DNA of 64,000 nucleotides from Taxillus chinensis (Eukaryota; Streptophyta; Magnoliopsida; Santalales; Loranthaceae): the NCBI GenBank assembly GCA_023512835.1, contig CM042086.1, forward strand, positions 20,467,029 to 20,531,028, written 5' to 3'. Numbering within the stretch: the stretch's first letter is position 1; the number at the start of each line of letters is the position of its first letter. The notes beneath the pieces were generated by a model that was not told the DNA's origin, made no database searches, and worked only from the letters and a program-made list of their open reading frames with translations. Shown here one piece after another: positions 25,889-37,780 of this stretch. Both the position numbers and the translations under genes were made by a program.

Positions 25889-26427
25889 GAACATTTTTAA
25901 CATTACTCTTTAATTTATCTTCACACGTAGGGATTTTTTCATATATGTATAGTTTTTTTTCAACTTGCATTCTACTAGTAATCTTCAAATTATTTTTATT
26001 TTTCTATCTCTCTCACTCTTGTTTTCTACACATATCTTTCGACGCCAATTCTTAGATTAGGAGACCCAAAGCAAAATTCAAATTAGGGTCCTCAGAACAC
26101 TTGTTCCGACTAAAAATATTTAATGTTTAGCTAATTAATAGCTACATAGATGATAAATGTTGTCACAATGTGATCAATAAAATAAAAATAAATTTAGTTA
26201 GCTATATATCATTGGTTAAATCCGTTGAGCCTATTTTTGCTGGCTAAATGTTTCAAAAAATAAAATAATCAATTTCTTTCCCCTCTTAATCACATAATCT
26301 TCTCTCTTTTCACTTTAAATAATAAACATTTATTGAGGCTATTATTTAAGGATACGAAAAGTTGTTGGCTAAATTTTGAAACAATGATTTTTTTAGCTAA
26401 ATAATAGAGAGCCCATTGTGAATGCTT
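25889..26427. mobile_element. Degenerate PIF/Tourist-like MITE
   Basis: The left end GAACATTTTTAACATTACTC aligns with the minus-strand right end AAGCATTCACAATGGGCTCT, and both continue into a CTTTAATTTA / CTATTATTTA block. The flanking trinucleotides are TAA and TTA, both TWA-type but not identical. The interior is AT-rich without coding capacity. The ends resemble those of the MITE at 47735-48145. Confidence 0.55.
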
Positions 26428-29230
26428 TTATCTCTCACACATTGTAAGATAACAAAAAAAAATTGTATCTACTTATTAAACTATTTATTTTATATTATTA
26501 TTATTATTACTTTACTGGAAATTCTAAAAACAGTACAAAATAATTTTAAAATATATATTATTATTAAAATTATAAATTTAAAAAACACAATAATAAAGAA
26601 GAAGCTACGTAAGATAACTTTGAAGGCAATAGATTGGTTGGGTGAGAACCCTTGTTTTAGGTCGAAATTTGGGGACCTAAGTCATAAGACTCACTTACTC
26701 GAAAGGCAAACAAGAAAATCATGGGCATTATAAAAATTTGTCAAACTCAAAAGATAGTTATTTCCCTTAATAACTTTAAGAAACTTGATTGCTTCACCAA
26801 TTTGCTTCTCTCAAATAAAGGTAGATAAAAAAGTATCATAAGTTGACATTTTATGTGGGTTCTAACCGACATACAGCATCATCTCACCAAAAATGGTCTT
26901 GGCCCTAGCCACATCTCCTTCTTTCTCCCATGACCTCGTTAAACCTTCATGTGGTGCAATAGTTCCCAAAAATGGACACAAAGGTGGTGAGTGAGAGTAC
27001 ACCTTGTTCTTTGAAAATAGGTAAAAGGATTCGAATGAACCCCAAGAAAGTTAGGACAAAGAAAAAGGGTTTTGATATAGAGTTCCTTGTTGTTTTGATT
27101 CCTTGTTCTTTGATTTTTTGTTGTTTCAACTCCATTAGTGGTGGCGATCGAGAGGAGGATGCCCTAGTGGTGGCTGAGATCAATGACCTAAAGAGAACAA
27201 TCCAATAATGGTGTTTATGGATAAAATGATGCGTGTAAAAAGAAAATTAAAAAAATAATATAATATTATATAAAAAATAAATAATGACATTTCATTTGTG
27301 AAGACTCATTGTTACAATTTTTAAATATAGAGAGTAAAATGAAAAGTTTATTGGAGCTAAATCTTAATATTTATCTATTTATTTATATAAAATAAAGAGC
27401 CTACTGGATGCATATATATATATATATATTTATTTAAATTATAAATCAAAATATATTATATTTAAATGGTTTAACCGAATAAATTCATATAATTACAAAT
27501 TATAATCATAAAGAACGACTTATAATTTTGTTGGTTAAATATTTTCAACGATATTATATAATTATAATGTTATTAATTTCATGAAATTGAACTAAATTTA
27601 GATATGGGTGTATTAGATGTACAAATAACAATATTATAATATTATTATAATTTATAAAAAATTAAAATAATGAAATTTTCATTGGAAAAATTAATATTTA
27701 AATATATAGGTGTAAATGTAAAAATGAAAAATGACTTGATATTTGCGAGTTAGTTGTATCCATGGTGAGTGGCCATGATGATTTGTACCCGTCGTTTGAT
27801 AACAACTATGCCCGCCCACAAGTACTCATTTCATATATTTATCCGATTGAAATGTCCAGTCATTAATAAACATAAAATGAATTTATTCTTGAATAATATT
27901 ACGTATAAGTTGCTTGATGCGTAATAATATTATATTATTCCTAATTAAATTACGGATGTGATCTAACTAAAATAAATTATCAAACATACTGACACAATAA
28001 ATACACGCAAAAAAAAAAAAACTGCATTGCATGTAAACTTTTTCTTTATTCTTTCCTATCCCTTTTTCTCCTCTTAAAAAATAGAAATGCGGATGTTCAA
28101 ATCAAAGCTGCACATCATTACAATCATGAGATTCCAATCCTCATAGTTTTCTAGTTATGGCATTGGACACGTTACCTCATTAACTTTTCCCAGTACATCA
28201 CATCAGTTGAGACCTCACCTTGTTCCTTGTTCTTTTTTTTTTTTTTTTTTCTTTGTTACTGCAGTTGCTAGACCTCACCTAGCTTGGCCTCTTGGTCTTG
28301 GACACATGATTACTTTTTTTTTTCTTTCCTTTTTTTCATGTCTGCAATTTACGAGATCGATTGCGGGGTCTCTTGGACATATCTGAACGGATGACCAGAT
28401 CATTTAAGTGGCAGCGGCCCACCCCACCCCGTCACGGAGGCAAAGGAGACTCCTACAATTGACCCAATTACGATAAAACGAAGGCCCACTCTGGCAGAGG
28501 CATACATATGAATAAAAGGCCTCATGCCATGTGCTTCTTAGATATAAAGAGAAGTCCATTTTGAAGAAAGAGTCTGGACAACGACTAAGGACTAAGGAGT
28601 CAGACTCAAATTTGTTCCCACAAGGCCCATTATCAAAATTCCAATTATGAATATATAATAATAATAAAATTATTAATAAAAATAAAATAAGACCAAATAA
28701 ATATAAAAAATAAAAATAAAATTGTTGTTTTGTACGTTTAAAAGGTCATTATTATCGGTATGTGTAGCACTCACTTTACTATGAAAAAAAAAACACTATT
28801 ATTAAACTCATTACTGTTAGAATTTACATGACTTACTTATAAACATTCAAATCAAAGCCGTAACATTTAATTAGTTTTGATAGTATTTAAAGAGCTTGAA
28901 AGCTTTTAATATTTAAATAGAAATATTATATATACATATATAAAATGATTAATAAAAGTTATTAATGATAGTTTTGAAGGCAAAACACATGGGATGGGAC
29001 CGCGTCCTGTAATTGTTTATTGGACTCGAATAAAGGCGTGCGGGTCGATATTTATTAACTACAACTTAACGCACAAGGAAGGAATAATAAAAAGAGTGGG
29101 AAAAAGAAAGGAAAGGGGCAACTGCGTCATTCAGGACCCCAGCAGTTCGCTCGTTCGTTGTTGCTTGTTTGTCGCGTCCCCTTCCCTCTCGCGGCAGAGC
29201 GAGCGAGAGAGAGAAGGAGAAGAGAGATTG
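26428..29230. other. Intergenic and presumed promoter side of the LRAT-domain gene
   Basis: The region 26.4-28.0 kb is AT-rich with short unsupported frames (26422-26733; 26972-27208 and its antisense). From about 28.2 kb the DNA becomes mixed, with poly-T tracts and GGCCCA words. Immediately upstream of the ATG at 29231 is a purine-rich GA leader (GAGCGAGCGAGAGAGAGAAGG), common in plant 5' UTRs. A TATA-like run lies near 28930, but the transcription start cannot be fixed. Confidence 0.45.
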
Positions 29231-32200
29231 ATGGGGCTGCTCTCCAACAGGTATACTAAATAAATACGAGGATTCCTAATTTCAAACGTTGTTTTATTAA
29301 TATTATTATGGTTGTTGTTGTTGTTGTTGTTGTTGTTGTTATTAATATTAATTAAGGAAGAATCGAATGTGGGTGTGAATCAGGGTGGACAGGGACAGCC
29401 TCAACCCAGGCGATCACATCTACTCTTGGAGGAACGCTTACATCTACGCGCATCACGGTCCTCCTCTTATTCGCTCTATTTGTTTTTTTTTTTCTGCCTC
29501 GTTTATTTATTTATTTAATTACACTGGCGTCCTCTCATTTCCCTGCTTCTGTGTTTGCGTCGTGGGATGCGTGATGGTGTTTTTTTTTTGGGTTTCGTTA
29601 ATCTCGCTGTTGTTTTGTAAGTTTAGGGAGTTGCATTGCTCTTGAATTCAAAATGCTACTTCTTAGTTAACTGGATCTGACTTTGCCAGTTGGTCTAATA
29701 AACCAAACTAAACCTCTCAATAAAATGGGGTATTAAAAGGTTTTTCTTCATCCACTTCATATGGATATGTTGAGAATACTGGGATCTTTCACTTCCAATC
29801 CCTCCTGCCCACCCCCTTTGGGAGGCTCTTTCTTCATCCACTTCCAATCTTCCAGATGTTTTCTGATCTGCCCTTCCTCCTTTCCAAAGAAACTTGTTTT
29901 CAATTGATTCCATGCACTTGATTATGCTGAGCTGTGCTTCTGTGAGATGACATATAAACTGTTAACCCTGTGAGACAACTCTGGAACGGTTCATTTTCAT
30001 CATAGCAACATAATCAAATTAAGGGAGAATAAGGATTCGTTCAAAAGATGACCGATGTCAGTGTCACTGATCAGAAAGGGTAGAAAACTCCCCTCAAAAG
30101 GTGGGTTGAGATTTGCAGGGTTTACAACAAAAGAACACCTTTAAGAGGAGATGTAGAAAGTTGAGTTGCTCAAGTTGAGAAATAAGTTTTACCATCTGCA
30201 TTCATTTCTATCTAAAATTACACAACTTTGAATTGTTACATTCAAAACCAATACCATGAACCAACCCAACTTTTAATTGTTACATTCAAAACTAGTACCA
30301 TATACCAACCAAAAAGTTATACCCACAAAATAACAACCAACCCAATGCTCAAAAGCAACCAATAATTGAAATTAGTACACAAATATAGTCAACAGCCCTC
30401 CAACAGTGTATAACGTGATTCATCCTAATTCAATCAGCAAACCAAAAATCAACATCTGTAACCAATATCATGCTGCAACGCTAATAACATGTTTCAATAT
30501 CAAAATGTATACCAGTATCCAACAATCAACAATCTATCATGAATGAACTAATAACACCAATACTCAACTAATGACAAGTCAATGTAGTTAATAATACAAC
30601 AGCAATATATATTAACATGTATCAAAAAATAACCAAACATACCAACATATAGAAGCAACATACCTCTCAATCCATAGAAATGTCCTCACACCATCCCCAA
30701 TTTAGGATTATTTGTTTTCGAATAACTTGGGATGAAGGTTTTGCTTCTGGCCCTCCATCTCTCATGTCTCTCCAAGTCATGGTAAAGCCACAATACCCAG
30801 ACCAAAAGAATTGTCTTGCTACGCAAGACCTGCCTTTGCTTATCAAGATTTTGGACTAGTACCTCCACCACAGTACCGTCAACAGCTAAATCAATCTCGT
30901 ACTAATTGAGAACATGCAAAGGACCCGAGTATTACTTTTTCAGCTGAGAAACATGAAACATATCGTGAACCCATGTCAACTCTGGTGACAACGTTTATTG
31001 AAGTTTATTTTGGCCAACTTAGATCGTATTCGTACTTGATGAAAAGACTACAAGACTAAGGACCACTTTGGGAGACCTTAAAATGTCCCAAGGCAAGCAT
31101 TGAATGATAGAAACTGAAATTTGGATAACAAAACACTTGACTGTACTCGATTTTGAGAAAAAATGAAAAAATTATAACAAAAGTGTCAAGTTTTATACGA
31201 ATTTGGATTAGACAGTCGGTACACAGTGCATTGTTTTGCTAATAACTTTCTTAATATTTGTTCGAATCAAACAAAGTTACTTGCATTGGTTAGCTCATTA
31301 TCTATTATTTTCAATTAGTTTGAGGTTATTTCAGTCTCTATATAATTATTTATGATTTTTTGAAATTAGTAATCAAATTTAGGTGAAACAGCCGATGCAC
31401 AACGTCAACGTCTTGTTTTGTTAATAAATTTTTCAATACTTATTGGAATTGACCAAGGTCAATTGCGTTGGTTAGATTAGATAACATCTTTATCTATCAT
31501 TTTCAACTGATTTGAGGTCATTCCAATTATATGCAATTAGTTATGATTTTTTGAAAAACGAGCAGAATGTTCACTTTGCCATGTATAATTGTACGGTTTT
31601 CCCAATTTTTTCTCAAACAGGTGATTATTTTTGAGTGATTCTAATTTTAGAAGATAGCTAACAAAATTTCGAGCAAAATAAGATCAATTTAATCATAATC
31701 CAAGCACTGTGAAGAAAGTTATGATTTTTTAAATTGCTATAGAAATCTGTTTCATTTTTCACGGTTTTGCTTCTTCATATGCATGTTTGTCCCACATTGA
31801 CAGTTTTCTTTTTTCTTGGTCCAGTATATATACAAAGTTGTCTTCTTCACACAGCAAATGAGAACAAGAGAGGCCTAGGAAAACCTAAGTAGAGTCGTCA
31901 GGTGGCAAATGAGCCTAAGTTTGGTTTTTTTAAAGATACACGTAGTGCGAAATGATGAAATACAAAACTTTAAAATTCTCGATACTGAAAGACTCGAATC
32001 CTTATTCCGTAATAGTGGATGATATGAATTTCTTTATTTCGGGACAGTAGATGATTTAGATTCCTTATAACGCATTAGTGGGTTATCCGGATTCTTTATT
32101 CCGCATTAGTGGATGATCTAGGTTCCTTATTTCGGGATATTAGTCAAATTTGATTGTCAAATCCAGAGACCAATGGTCAAATTCAAGAGTCAAACTTAGT

Positions 32201-35200
32201 CAAATTCAGAGGTCAAATTTGGTCAAATTCGGACATCTTTACTTATACCGAGACTATAGAACTGCTCCATAGATTTGTAAAAATTTAGAAATCCGAAATA
32301 ACTGCTTTAGAGATTCAAAAAAATTCAAAAATCCAAAACAACTGTTCCACAGGTCTAGAAGTGACTCCAAATGTTTGAATTCTTAAATTGAGACTACAAT
32401 AAATTTTTAATTTCCAATCCAAAATTCCCAACTAGTGACAACCGCATTATCAAAGGCCTCGATCCTCACAATTTCTTTTCTCGGGCATGTTTATCAAACT
32501 AGTATAATATTGGGATTCTGTAAAAATTCTTTTCTAAAGTGCATTAAAAGGGGAACCAGTACAGTATTGGGATTTTATAAAATTGTGAGAAAGGCAACAA
32601 CATTGGTATTCGGAGATCCAATTGCAAAAAGTGTCCAAACGCGGTCTAATTAAAGTTGCCTTAGGCCAAAATTTGAAATAAATCGGGTTTGATTATTATT
32701 TTTCATCCATTAGTGTGAGAACTGGAAATTATTGTAAATTGCATCTAATTAATACATGGGAACCGAGAATTTTATTTTCGAAGCCATCAATTCATTTGAA
32801 TATCACAGTTGACTTATGAGGACCATAAAAAACCTAATTAATGTCTAGGCATTGACTATCTCTCCTGGACCCCTATGAATAGGGTGGCCTAGAGGCAGAG
32901 AAGGGGGCAAAGTTAAAAAAAAAGCTTTGCTGAACGGATTTTTGAGAGAAAAAAATTAGAGAGACCAATTTAAGAATTTCTAAAGATAGATATACTTTTT
33001 TTTTGAACGAGAAAGACATTTAGAATTGCTCTTAGTTTTCAAGCAAAAAAATTAAAGCCGGAGGGGACATTCCAAACCAAGGAAGAAGACTTTCTTTTCT
33101 AATATTTGTGATTTTAGGAAGCTTGTAGAAAAGATTATTGGGAAGAAAAAGGGGGCCAAATTATATTTTTAGGTTTCCTACTTTTTTTGTTTATTAAATT
33201 ATTTTTATTATCCTTTCATTGTGTTGTTTTTTTAGTATAAAAACACAAAAATAACTTCTCTCTCTTTCTTTTCTTTTTGTTTCCTCCAAACAGAATAATA
33301 AAAATATAAAAAATATTTTTTTTAATCTTTTTTTTCCTTTGTCATCTTTTCAAAAAAATATAAAAACACAAAAGATTACCTTTTTCTGGAAAAATTAAAT
33401 CAAGGCCTGAGCGCTCACAAGGGTTCGAGCCCTAGATGCTCATATTTTAGTTTGTCTGGGCTAATATTAATTGTGATAGTATTTTCATATTTGAATTCAA
33501 ATTGTTTTTATTTTATTTTCTAAAAAAAGAAATCACTTTTGTTTTTCTTTTAAGAAAAATATAATACTGCCACATGGGCCTAAATCTTATATTCTTTTTC
33601 TAAAAATTAGAATGTTTTCTTTTATTTACTTAAAAAGTATTTTCCTTTTGTTTTCTAAGACATAAATCCTATGATTTCTTTTCTTTAAAATAAAAAATAT
33701 AAAAAATAACTCTTTTAAATAAATAATAAAGCAAGTAGACAACCATAAATCAAGATTAGGTATAATAGGCGCCATGAGAGTGTAAGAATTCTTCTTTCTT
33801 TCTCATACGTAATCAACTCTCGAACCTTAATCTCTGGAACCGTAAACTTTTTTTTCCCTATGTGTCTAATCACACCTCTAAGCTGTTTGGTGGTGACTAT
33901 ATATATATATATATTTTTATGTTTGTGTAAGCCTTGTGCAAGGGTAACTCTAGAATCAATTAAATGAATTAGCAAAGAGTCTTTCACAAAATCAGTATCT
34001 AGTCCAGTCAAAAATGGGTGATGATAATGCCAATTAATAGACAATTGAGCCCACAATAGTAAAGATCTCAAATGACAATTGAGGTCAAATTGTGCTTGCT
34101 TTGTCACGTGTCATGCACCAATCTTGTTTATAGCCATTGTGCATTTCGTGTGCCTCGTGCATGTTTCATGCACATGTTTCGTGTAGACCTCAATTTACTC
34201 TGTTGATTATGCACTTTATCCCGAACGTAGACAACTCAAACCCAAGTTTAACAAAATGTCGGTTTAACCCATAAATACAACAAATAAGAGGGTTTTACAC
34301 CTAGACACATATCCATCATCAAAAATAAAATCAATAACATCAACAACAATAAATTTTGGGTGTATTTCATGTGTAATCAATCCTACTCATCAATGATCCA
34401 CCAAATTCAATAACAATCAAACATCATATCATCGAAATTGAGAAATTGTGTCTAAAATGAAACAAAGATATCAACCGAACATGTTTTAACATTCTCTTCT
34501 TCCAAGAAGCCTATATATTTTAATTAATTATTATTTCATAATTCTTCTCTTTTTCTTTAAAATAACACACAAATTACCAAAATCGCCCTCCTAGATTTTG
34601 AATTTTAAATCGGGCTCAATTATAGTTAAAACGACTGTATCAATGACCACATCAATCTTTGGGCTTTTGAGAATTTATAACTTAGAAGGAACACAATCAG
34701 TGGCCACTCATGGTCTGATGACAATGGTGACCTCCTTAGAGAGTTGCTGCTTGATGATTTCTCTACGCAGCTGGGACACCTCAGTATAATTTTTTTTAAA
34801 AGACATCCTATATGCCTTATTTTTCAATTCGTGCTCTGTTAGTTTATTTCATCTGCAAAATTGTTATACTCGCTTGGGTCTTTTTATCTGTGGGTTTGAG
34901 GTTTCTGCTTCACAATCCTTTTTGGTTCTTTGATTTTCCTGCTAATGCTTCTTTTTATTTTTTATTGGACTTTGATGTTTCGATATATAATACAGGGCCT
35001 CATGAATTTGTATCGCGTTTTATCTCTAACTAAAACTGGATAAATGTAGGCATCTACGTTGGGGATGATAAAGTCATCCATTTCACTCGACATGGTCAGG
35101 AAGTGGGTACGGGAACCGTGCTAGATGTCCTGTTGCTGAGCTCTGGACCTGTTAAATCCCAAGAGCCATGCGCCATCTGCACTCCTGCTGAAGAAGGTCA

Positions 35201-35735
35201 TGGGGTTGTTTCTTCATGCCTGAACTGTTTCCTTGCTGGTGGTGTTCTTTACCGGTTTGAGTATTCTGTCAGCCCCGCTCTCTTTCTTGCAAAAGCACGT
35301 GGTGGAACATGCACTCTTGCGGTCTCTGACCCAAGCGAGAAGGTGATTCATCGAGCAAGCTACCTTCTTAACAACGGCTTTGGGTGCTACAATGTTTTCA
35401 ATAAGAACTGCGAGGACTTTGCCATCTACTGCAAGACGGGCCTGCTTGTTTTGAGTGAAGGAACGATTGGACAGAGTGGCCAAGCAGTGACTATCATAGG
35501 TGGGCCTCTTGCAGCTGTCCTATCCTCACCATTGCGTTTTGTGACGACCAACGTGTATGGAATGGTGGCAGTGGCTGCTGGAGTTTATTGTGCCAGTCGT
35601 TATGCTGCTGATATCGGAATGAGGAAGGATGTGGTGAAGGTAGAAGTAGAAGAGCTGACCAGAAGGCTGGCTACGGGTATGCTTCAAGTGCTTATACCTA
35701 CTGTTTACCCAACTTTGCCACCACACACCACTTAG
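29231..35735 (+). CDS. LRAT/NC-domain protein, LEAD-SENSITIVE 1-like (3 exons)
   Basis: Exons 29231-29250, 29384-29457 and 35050-35735 join with GT-AG introns (133 and 5592 bp) into 259 residues. MGLLSNRVDRDSLNPGDHIY is the typical family start, and the GA-rich leader ends just before this ATG. The LRAT-like NlpC/P60 fold shows its catalytic His block as AHHGIYVGDDKVIHF (His30-His31, split across the exon 2-3 junction). The Cys block is NKNCEDFAIYC, with Cys152 as the likely nucleophile. The C-terminal third has hydrophobic stretches (AVTIIGGPLAAVLSS; NVYGMVAVAAGVYCASRYA) that suggest membrane association. Characterised LRAT relatives are thiol acyltransferases or phospholipases; the plant members' substrate is not shown here. 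The last 15 residues (about LIPTVYPTLPPHTT) look less conserved. The very long second intron contains gypsy and LTR remains. Family membership is strong; the biochemical role is inferred. Confidence 0.93.
29310..29342. repeat. (GTT)n microsatellite in intron 1 of the LRAT gene
   Basis: About ten GTT units in the 133-bp first intron, immediately followed by AT-rich sequence and the exon 2 acceptor at 29383. Confidence 0.9.
30660..31012 (-). pseudogene. Ty3/gypsy polyprotein C-terminal fragment in intron 2
   Basis: Minus-strand pieces in shifting frames spell the end of a gypsy pol: a degenerate V-H-D-M-F-H-V-S-Q-L block near 30960-30920, then EIDLAVDGTVVEVLVQNLD, then KQRQVLRSKTILLVWVLW (open frame 30871-30686). 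This is the integrase-terminal 'FHVSxLKK ... P-IxDRxxxxLR-K-I-xxVKVLW' region. It is broken by stops and frameshifts. It abuts the LTR-family repeat that begins at about 31018 in the opposite orientation, which suggests a later insertion into, or beside, the gypsy remnant. Confidence 0.7.
31018..32250 (+). mobile_element. LTR-family repeat, copy 1 (inside intron 2 of the LRAT gene)
   Basis: Matches, on the opposite strand, the repeat at 36868-37780. Shared landmarks are GACCACTTTGGGAGACCTTA near the start and two internal roughly 180-bp sub-repeats (TTTTTTGAAATTAGTAATCA and similar, with TTATCTATCATTTTCAACTG). Next come a GCATATG-type block with GTTTGTCCCACAT and a TATA-like GTATATATACAAA at about 31826. 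The last landmark is GGTCAAATTCGGACATCTTTA near 32220. The TATA position suggests U3 upstream and a transcribed part downstream, as in an LTR. Copy 1 keeps about 330 bp near the end that copy 2 lacks. Confidence 0.72.
31994..32145. repeat. Short tandem repeat (about 30-33 bp unit, 5 copies) in LTR-family copy 1
   Basis: Units follow the pattern (G)ATTCCTTATTCCGCATTAGTGGATGATCT with small changes, at about 31998, 32026, 32060, 32089 and 32119. They are followed by a GGTCAAATTC(A/G)-type 15-20 bp repeat to about 32230. This block is the part missing from copy 2. Confidence 0.8.
32251..33714. other. Intron 2 interior, no coding signal
   Basis: Probably continuing retroelement-derived non-coding DNA up to about 33.1 kb (GGGATTCTGTAAAAATTCTT and GGGATTTTATAAAATTGTGA are a diverged pair near 32514 and 32571), then AT-rich intron. 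A GGTTCGAGCCC at about 33422 resembles a tRNA B-box, but no cloverleaf or A-box accompanies it. Confidence 0.45.
33715..34107 (-). other. Unassigned 130-codon open frame in intron 2, possible gypsy LTR/PBS junction
   Basis: The frame has no recognisable domain and includes a translated (TA)n (KNIYIYIV). On the same strand TGGCGCC at 33774-33768 is followed by TATTATACC; TGGCGCC begins the primer-binding site of many plant gypsy elements, and the bases just before it end in TCTCA. So an LTR could end here on the minus strand, matching the orientation of the gypsy fragment at 30.7-31.0 kb. Neither an LTR start nor a downstream gag was found. A real host gene is unlikely. Confidence 0.3.
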
Positions 35736-36867
35736 CCCCTGGCATCCCACCCCAGCGACAGCCCTCTATCTGTAATAAGCACATTTGTTTTTGATGTAAT
35801 TGTTGGTGTCTCTGTGGGTTGTAAAACTGCCTCATTGATTTAATAAGCACTTTCATCCGTGAATGTTGTTGTTGGGACCCCATCGTCGATGACTGTCGAC
35901 TGTCGTGGTATAATTGAAGGGCTCCTTTGTTGTTCGTTATCACCTTATCTTTCTGTCTTCTTTTTTTCCACATTTGTTTACTGTCAAGGCCAACACTAGC
36001 CGACTATTTGTATTGTATCTAATCAAAAAATTATTTGCAAGTAGTTCACACGGAACAACTTCTTTTTAGCGTTAGATTCGTAAGATTTTTTTAAATATTA
36101 ATATTAATCTAACAAGAAGACTGTTATTACATGAATTACTTATATAATTTATGCAAATTAACCATACAACTTAAATGATTAGCTGTCATGGCAAGCATTT
36201 TAACGTCAAAAAATTTTATGATAGTAATGTTGATACTAATCACTACTAGAGCAAACATATTATTCTTAATAGATGATTTGTTAAATAAAAATTTTATTTG
36301 TAGGCAAGTTGTGTGAGTAATCTGTACGTGAATACTTTCATTGCCATTAGATTGGTATGAAAAAAATTAATATCAATTTAACGGTAATGAATATATCTTA
36401 CACGGATTATTTGCGTACCCTACCTATATGTCATTTACTAAAACATTTAAGAAACAAATTTTAGCTGTACAAGCCTTTATCTTGATAACTTTTTTTTTTT
36501 ATAATTTGTAGTGCAGGGTAAATTGCTAATAGGTGATTTATTTATTTAAAAAATTCTATTTGTAAATATATTGGGTAAATAATTCATGTATGAAAACTTT
36601 TGCTGTTGGATTGATATAAAAAAATTTTCATTTTAAAAAAGAACAATGCTACATGTAGGTAGGTTGCATAGGTAATCTGCACAAGAGTATCCTCTTTTCT
36701 ATTGGATTGATATTATTTTTAAAATTTCCTTTTTTCATACTAATCTAGTGGGATGAAAGGTGTTCCTGCATGGATTATCTATACAATCTATTTGCAAATA
36801 AAAAATTTCAAATAAAAATTAATATTAATCTGATGACAAAGAGATTGTCCATGCATATACTTGTCGA
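35736..36867. other. 3' side of the LRAT gene and AT-rich spacer
   Basis: The stop codon TAG (35733-35735) is followed by about 250 bp of mixed composition with AATAAGC at 35774 and TTTAATAAGCAC near 35840, plausible near-upstream polyadenylation elements. From 36.0 to 36.87 kb the DNA is AT-rich. A diverged repeat containing CAATCTGCACAAGAGTA / TAATCTGTACGTGAATA-type words recurs at about 36320, 36580, 36680 and 36770. Confidence 0.5.
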
Positions 36868-37780
36868 TCTAAGTAAAGATGTCCAGATTTGACTAACTAG
36901 GCTCTACCGCTAGCTAAAAATTCAACTTGGGCTTCCTTGTTCTAATTTGCTATGTAAGGAAAGTAGATTTGTATATATACGGAGGCAAAGTGAACAAAAC
37001 CATCCATGTGGGACAAACATGCATATGAAGGACTAAAAATTGCAAAAAACGGGACAATTTCTGGAACAACTTCAAAAATTCATAACGTTCTCTACAGAGC
37101 TCGGATTAGGGTTAAATTGGTCTTATTTTGCTCAACATTTTGTTAGATATCTTCTAAAATTGGAATCACTCAAAAAGGATCATCTGTTTGAGACAAAATT
37201 GGAAAAAACTATACAGTGATACATAGTGAAGTGAACATTCTGCTCATTAGTTTCAAAAAATCATAACTGATTGCATACAAACCAGAATGACCTTAAATCA
37301 GTTGGAAATGATAGATAAAGATGTTATCTAACCAACACAATTGACCTTGCTTGATTTTAGTAAGTATTGAGAAAGTCATTAGCAAAACAAAGTGCTGCGC
37401 ACCGGTTCTCCCACCCAAACTTGATTACTAACTTTAAAAAATCATAACTATTTGTATAGAGATCAGAATAACCTCTTGGAAATGATAGATAATAATGTTA
37501 TCTAACCAATGAAAGTGGCCTTGTTTAATTCTAGTAAGTATTTATAAAGTTATTGGCAAAATAAGGCATTACGTGTTAGTTATTCAACCCTCATTTGTAT
37601 ACAACCAACTTCAAATGGGCATAACTTATTCATTTATTCCGAGAATTGAATACAGTCAGGTGTGCTGTTCCCCAAATTTCTGCCTCTATCATTCGGTACT
37701 AGAATTGGAGCATTTTAAGGTCTTTCAAAGTGGTCTTTAGTCCTGTGATCTTTTTACCGAGTACGATTGTGATCTAACCC
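36868..37780 (-). mobile_element. LTR-family repeat, copy 2 (inverted relative to copy 1)
   Basis: Read on the minus strand from 37780 it follows copy 1 at 31018: a GATCACAATCGTACTCGG start, then GACCACTTTGAAAGACCTTA, the two roughly 180-bp sub-repeats, CATATGCATGTTTGTCCCAC at about 37010, and a TATA-like GTATATATACAAATC near 36975. It ends with GTCAAATCTGGACATCTTTA near 36870. About 330 bp including the 31994-32145 tandem block is absent. The copy lies 1.1 kb past the stop codon of the LRAT gene. Confidence 0.72.

Noticed and set aside
33405..33440. GGTTCGAGCCC resembling a tRNA B-box or SINE
   Set aside because: No A-box at the right distance, no cloverleaf and no poly-A or target duplication.
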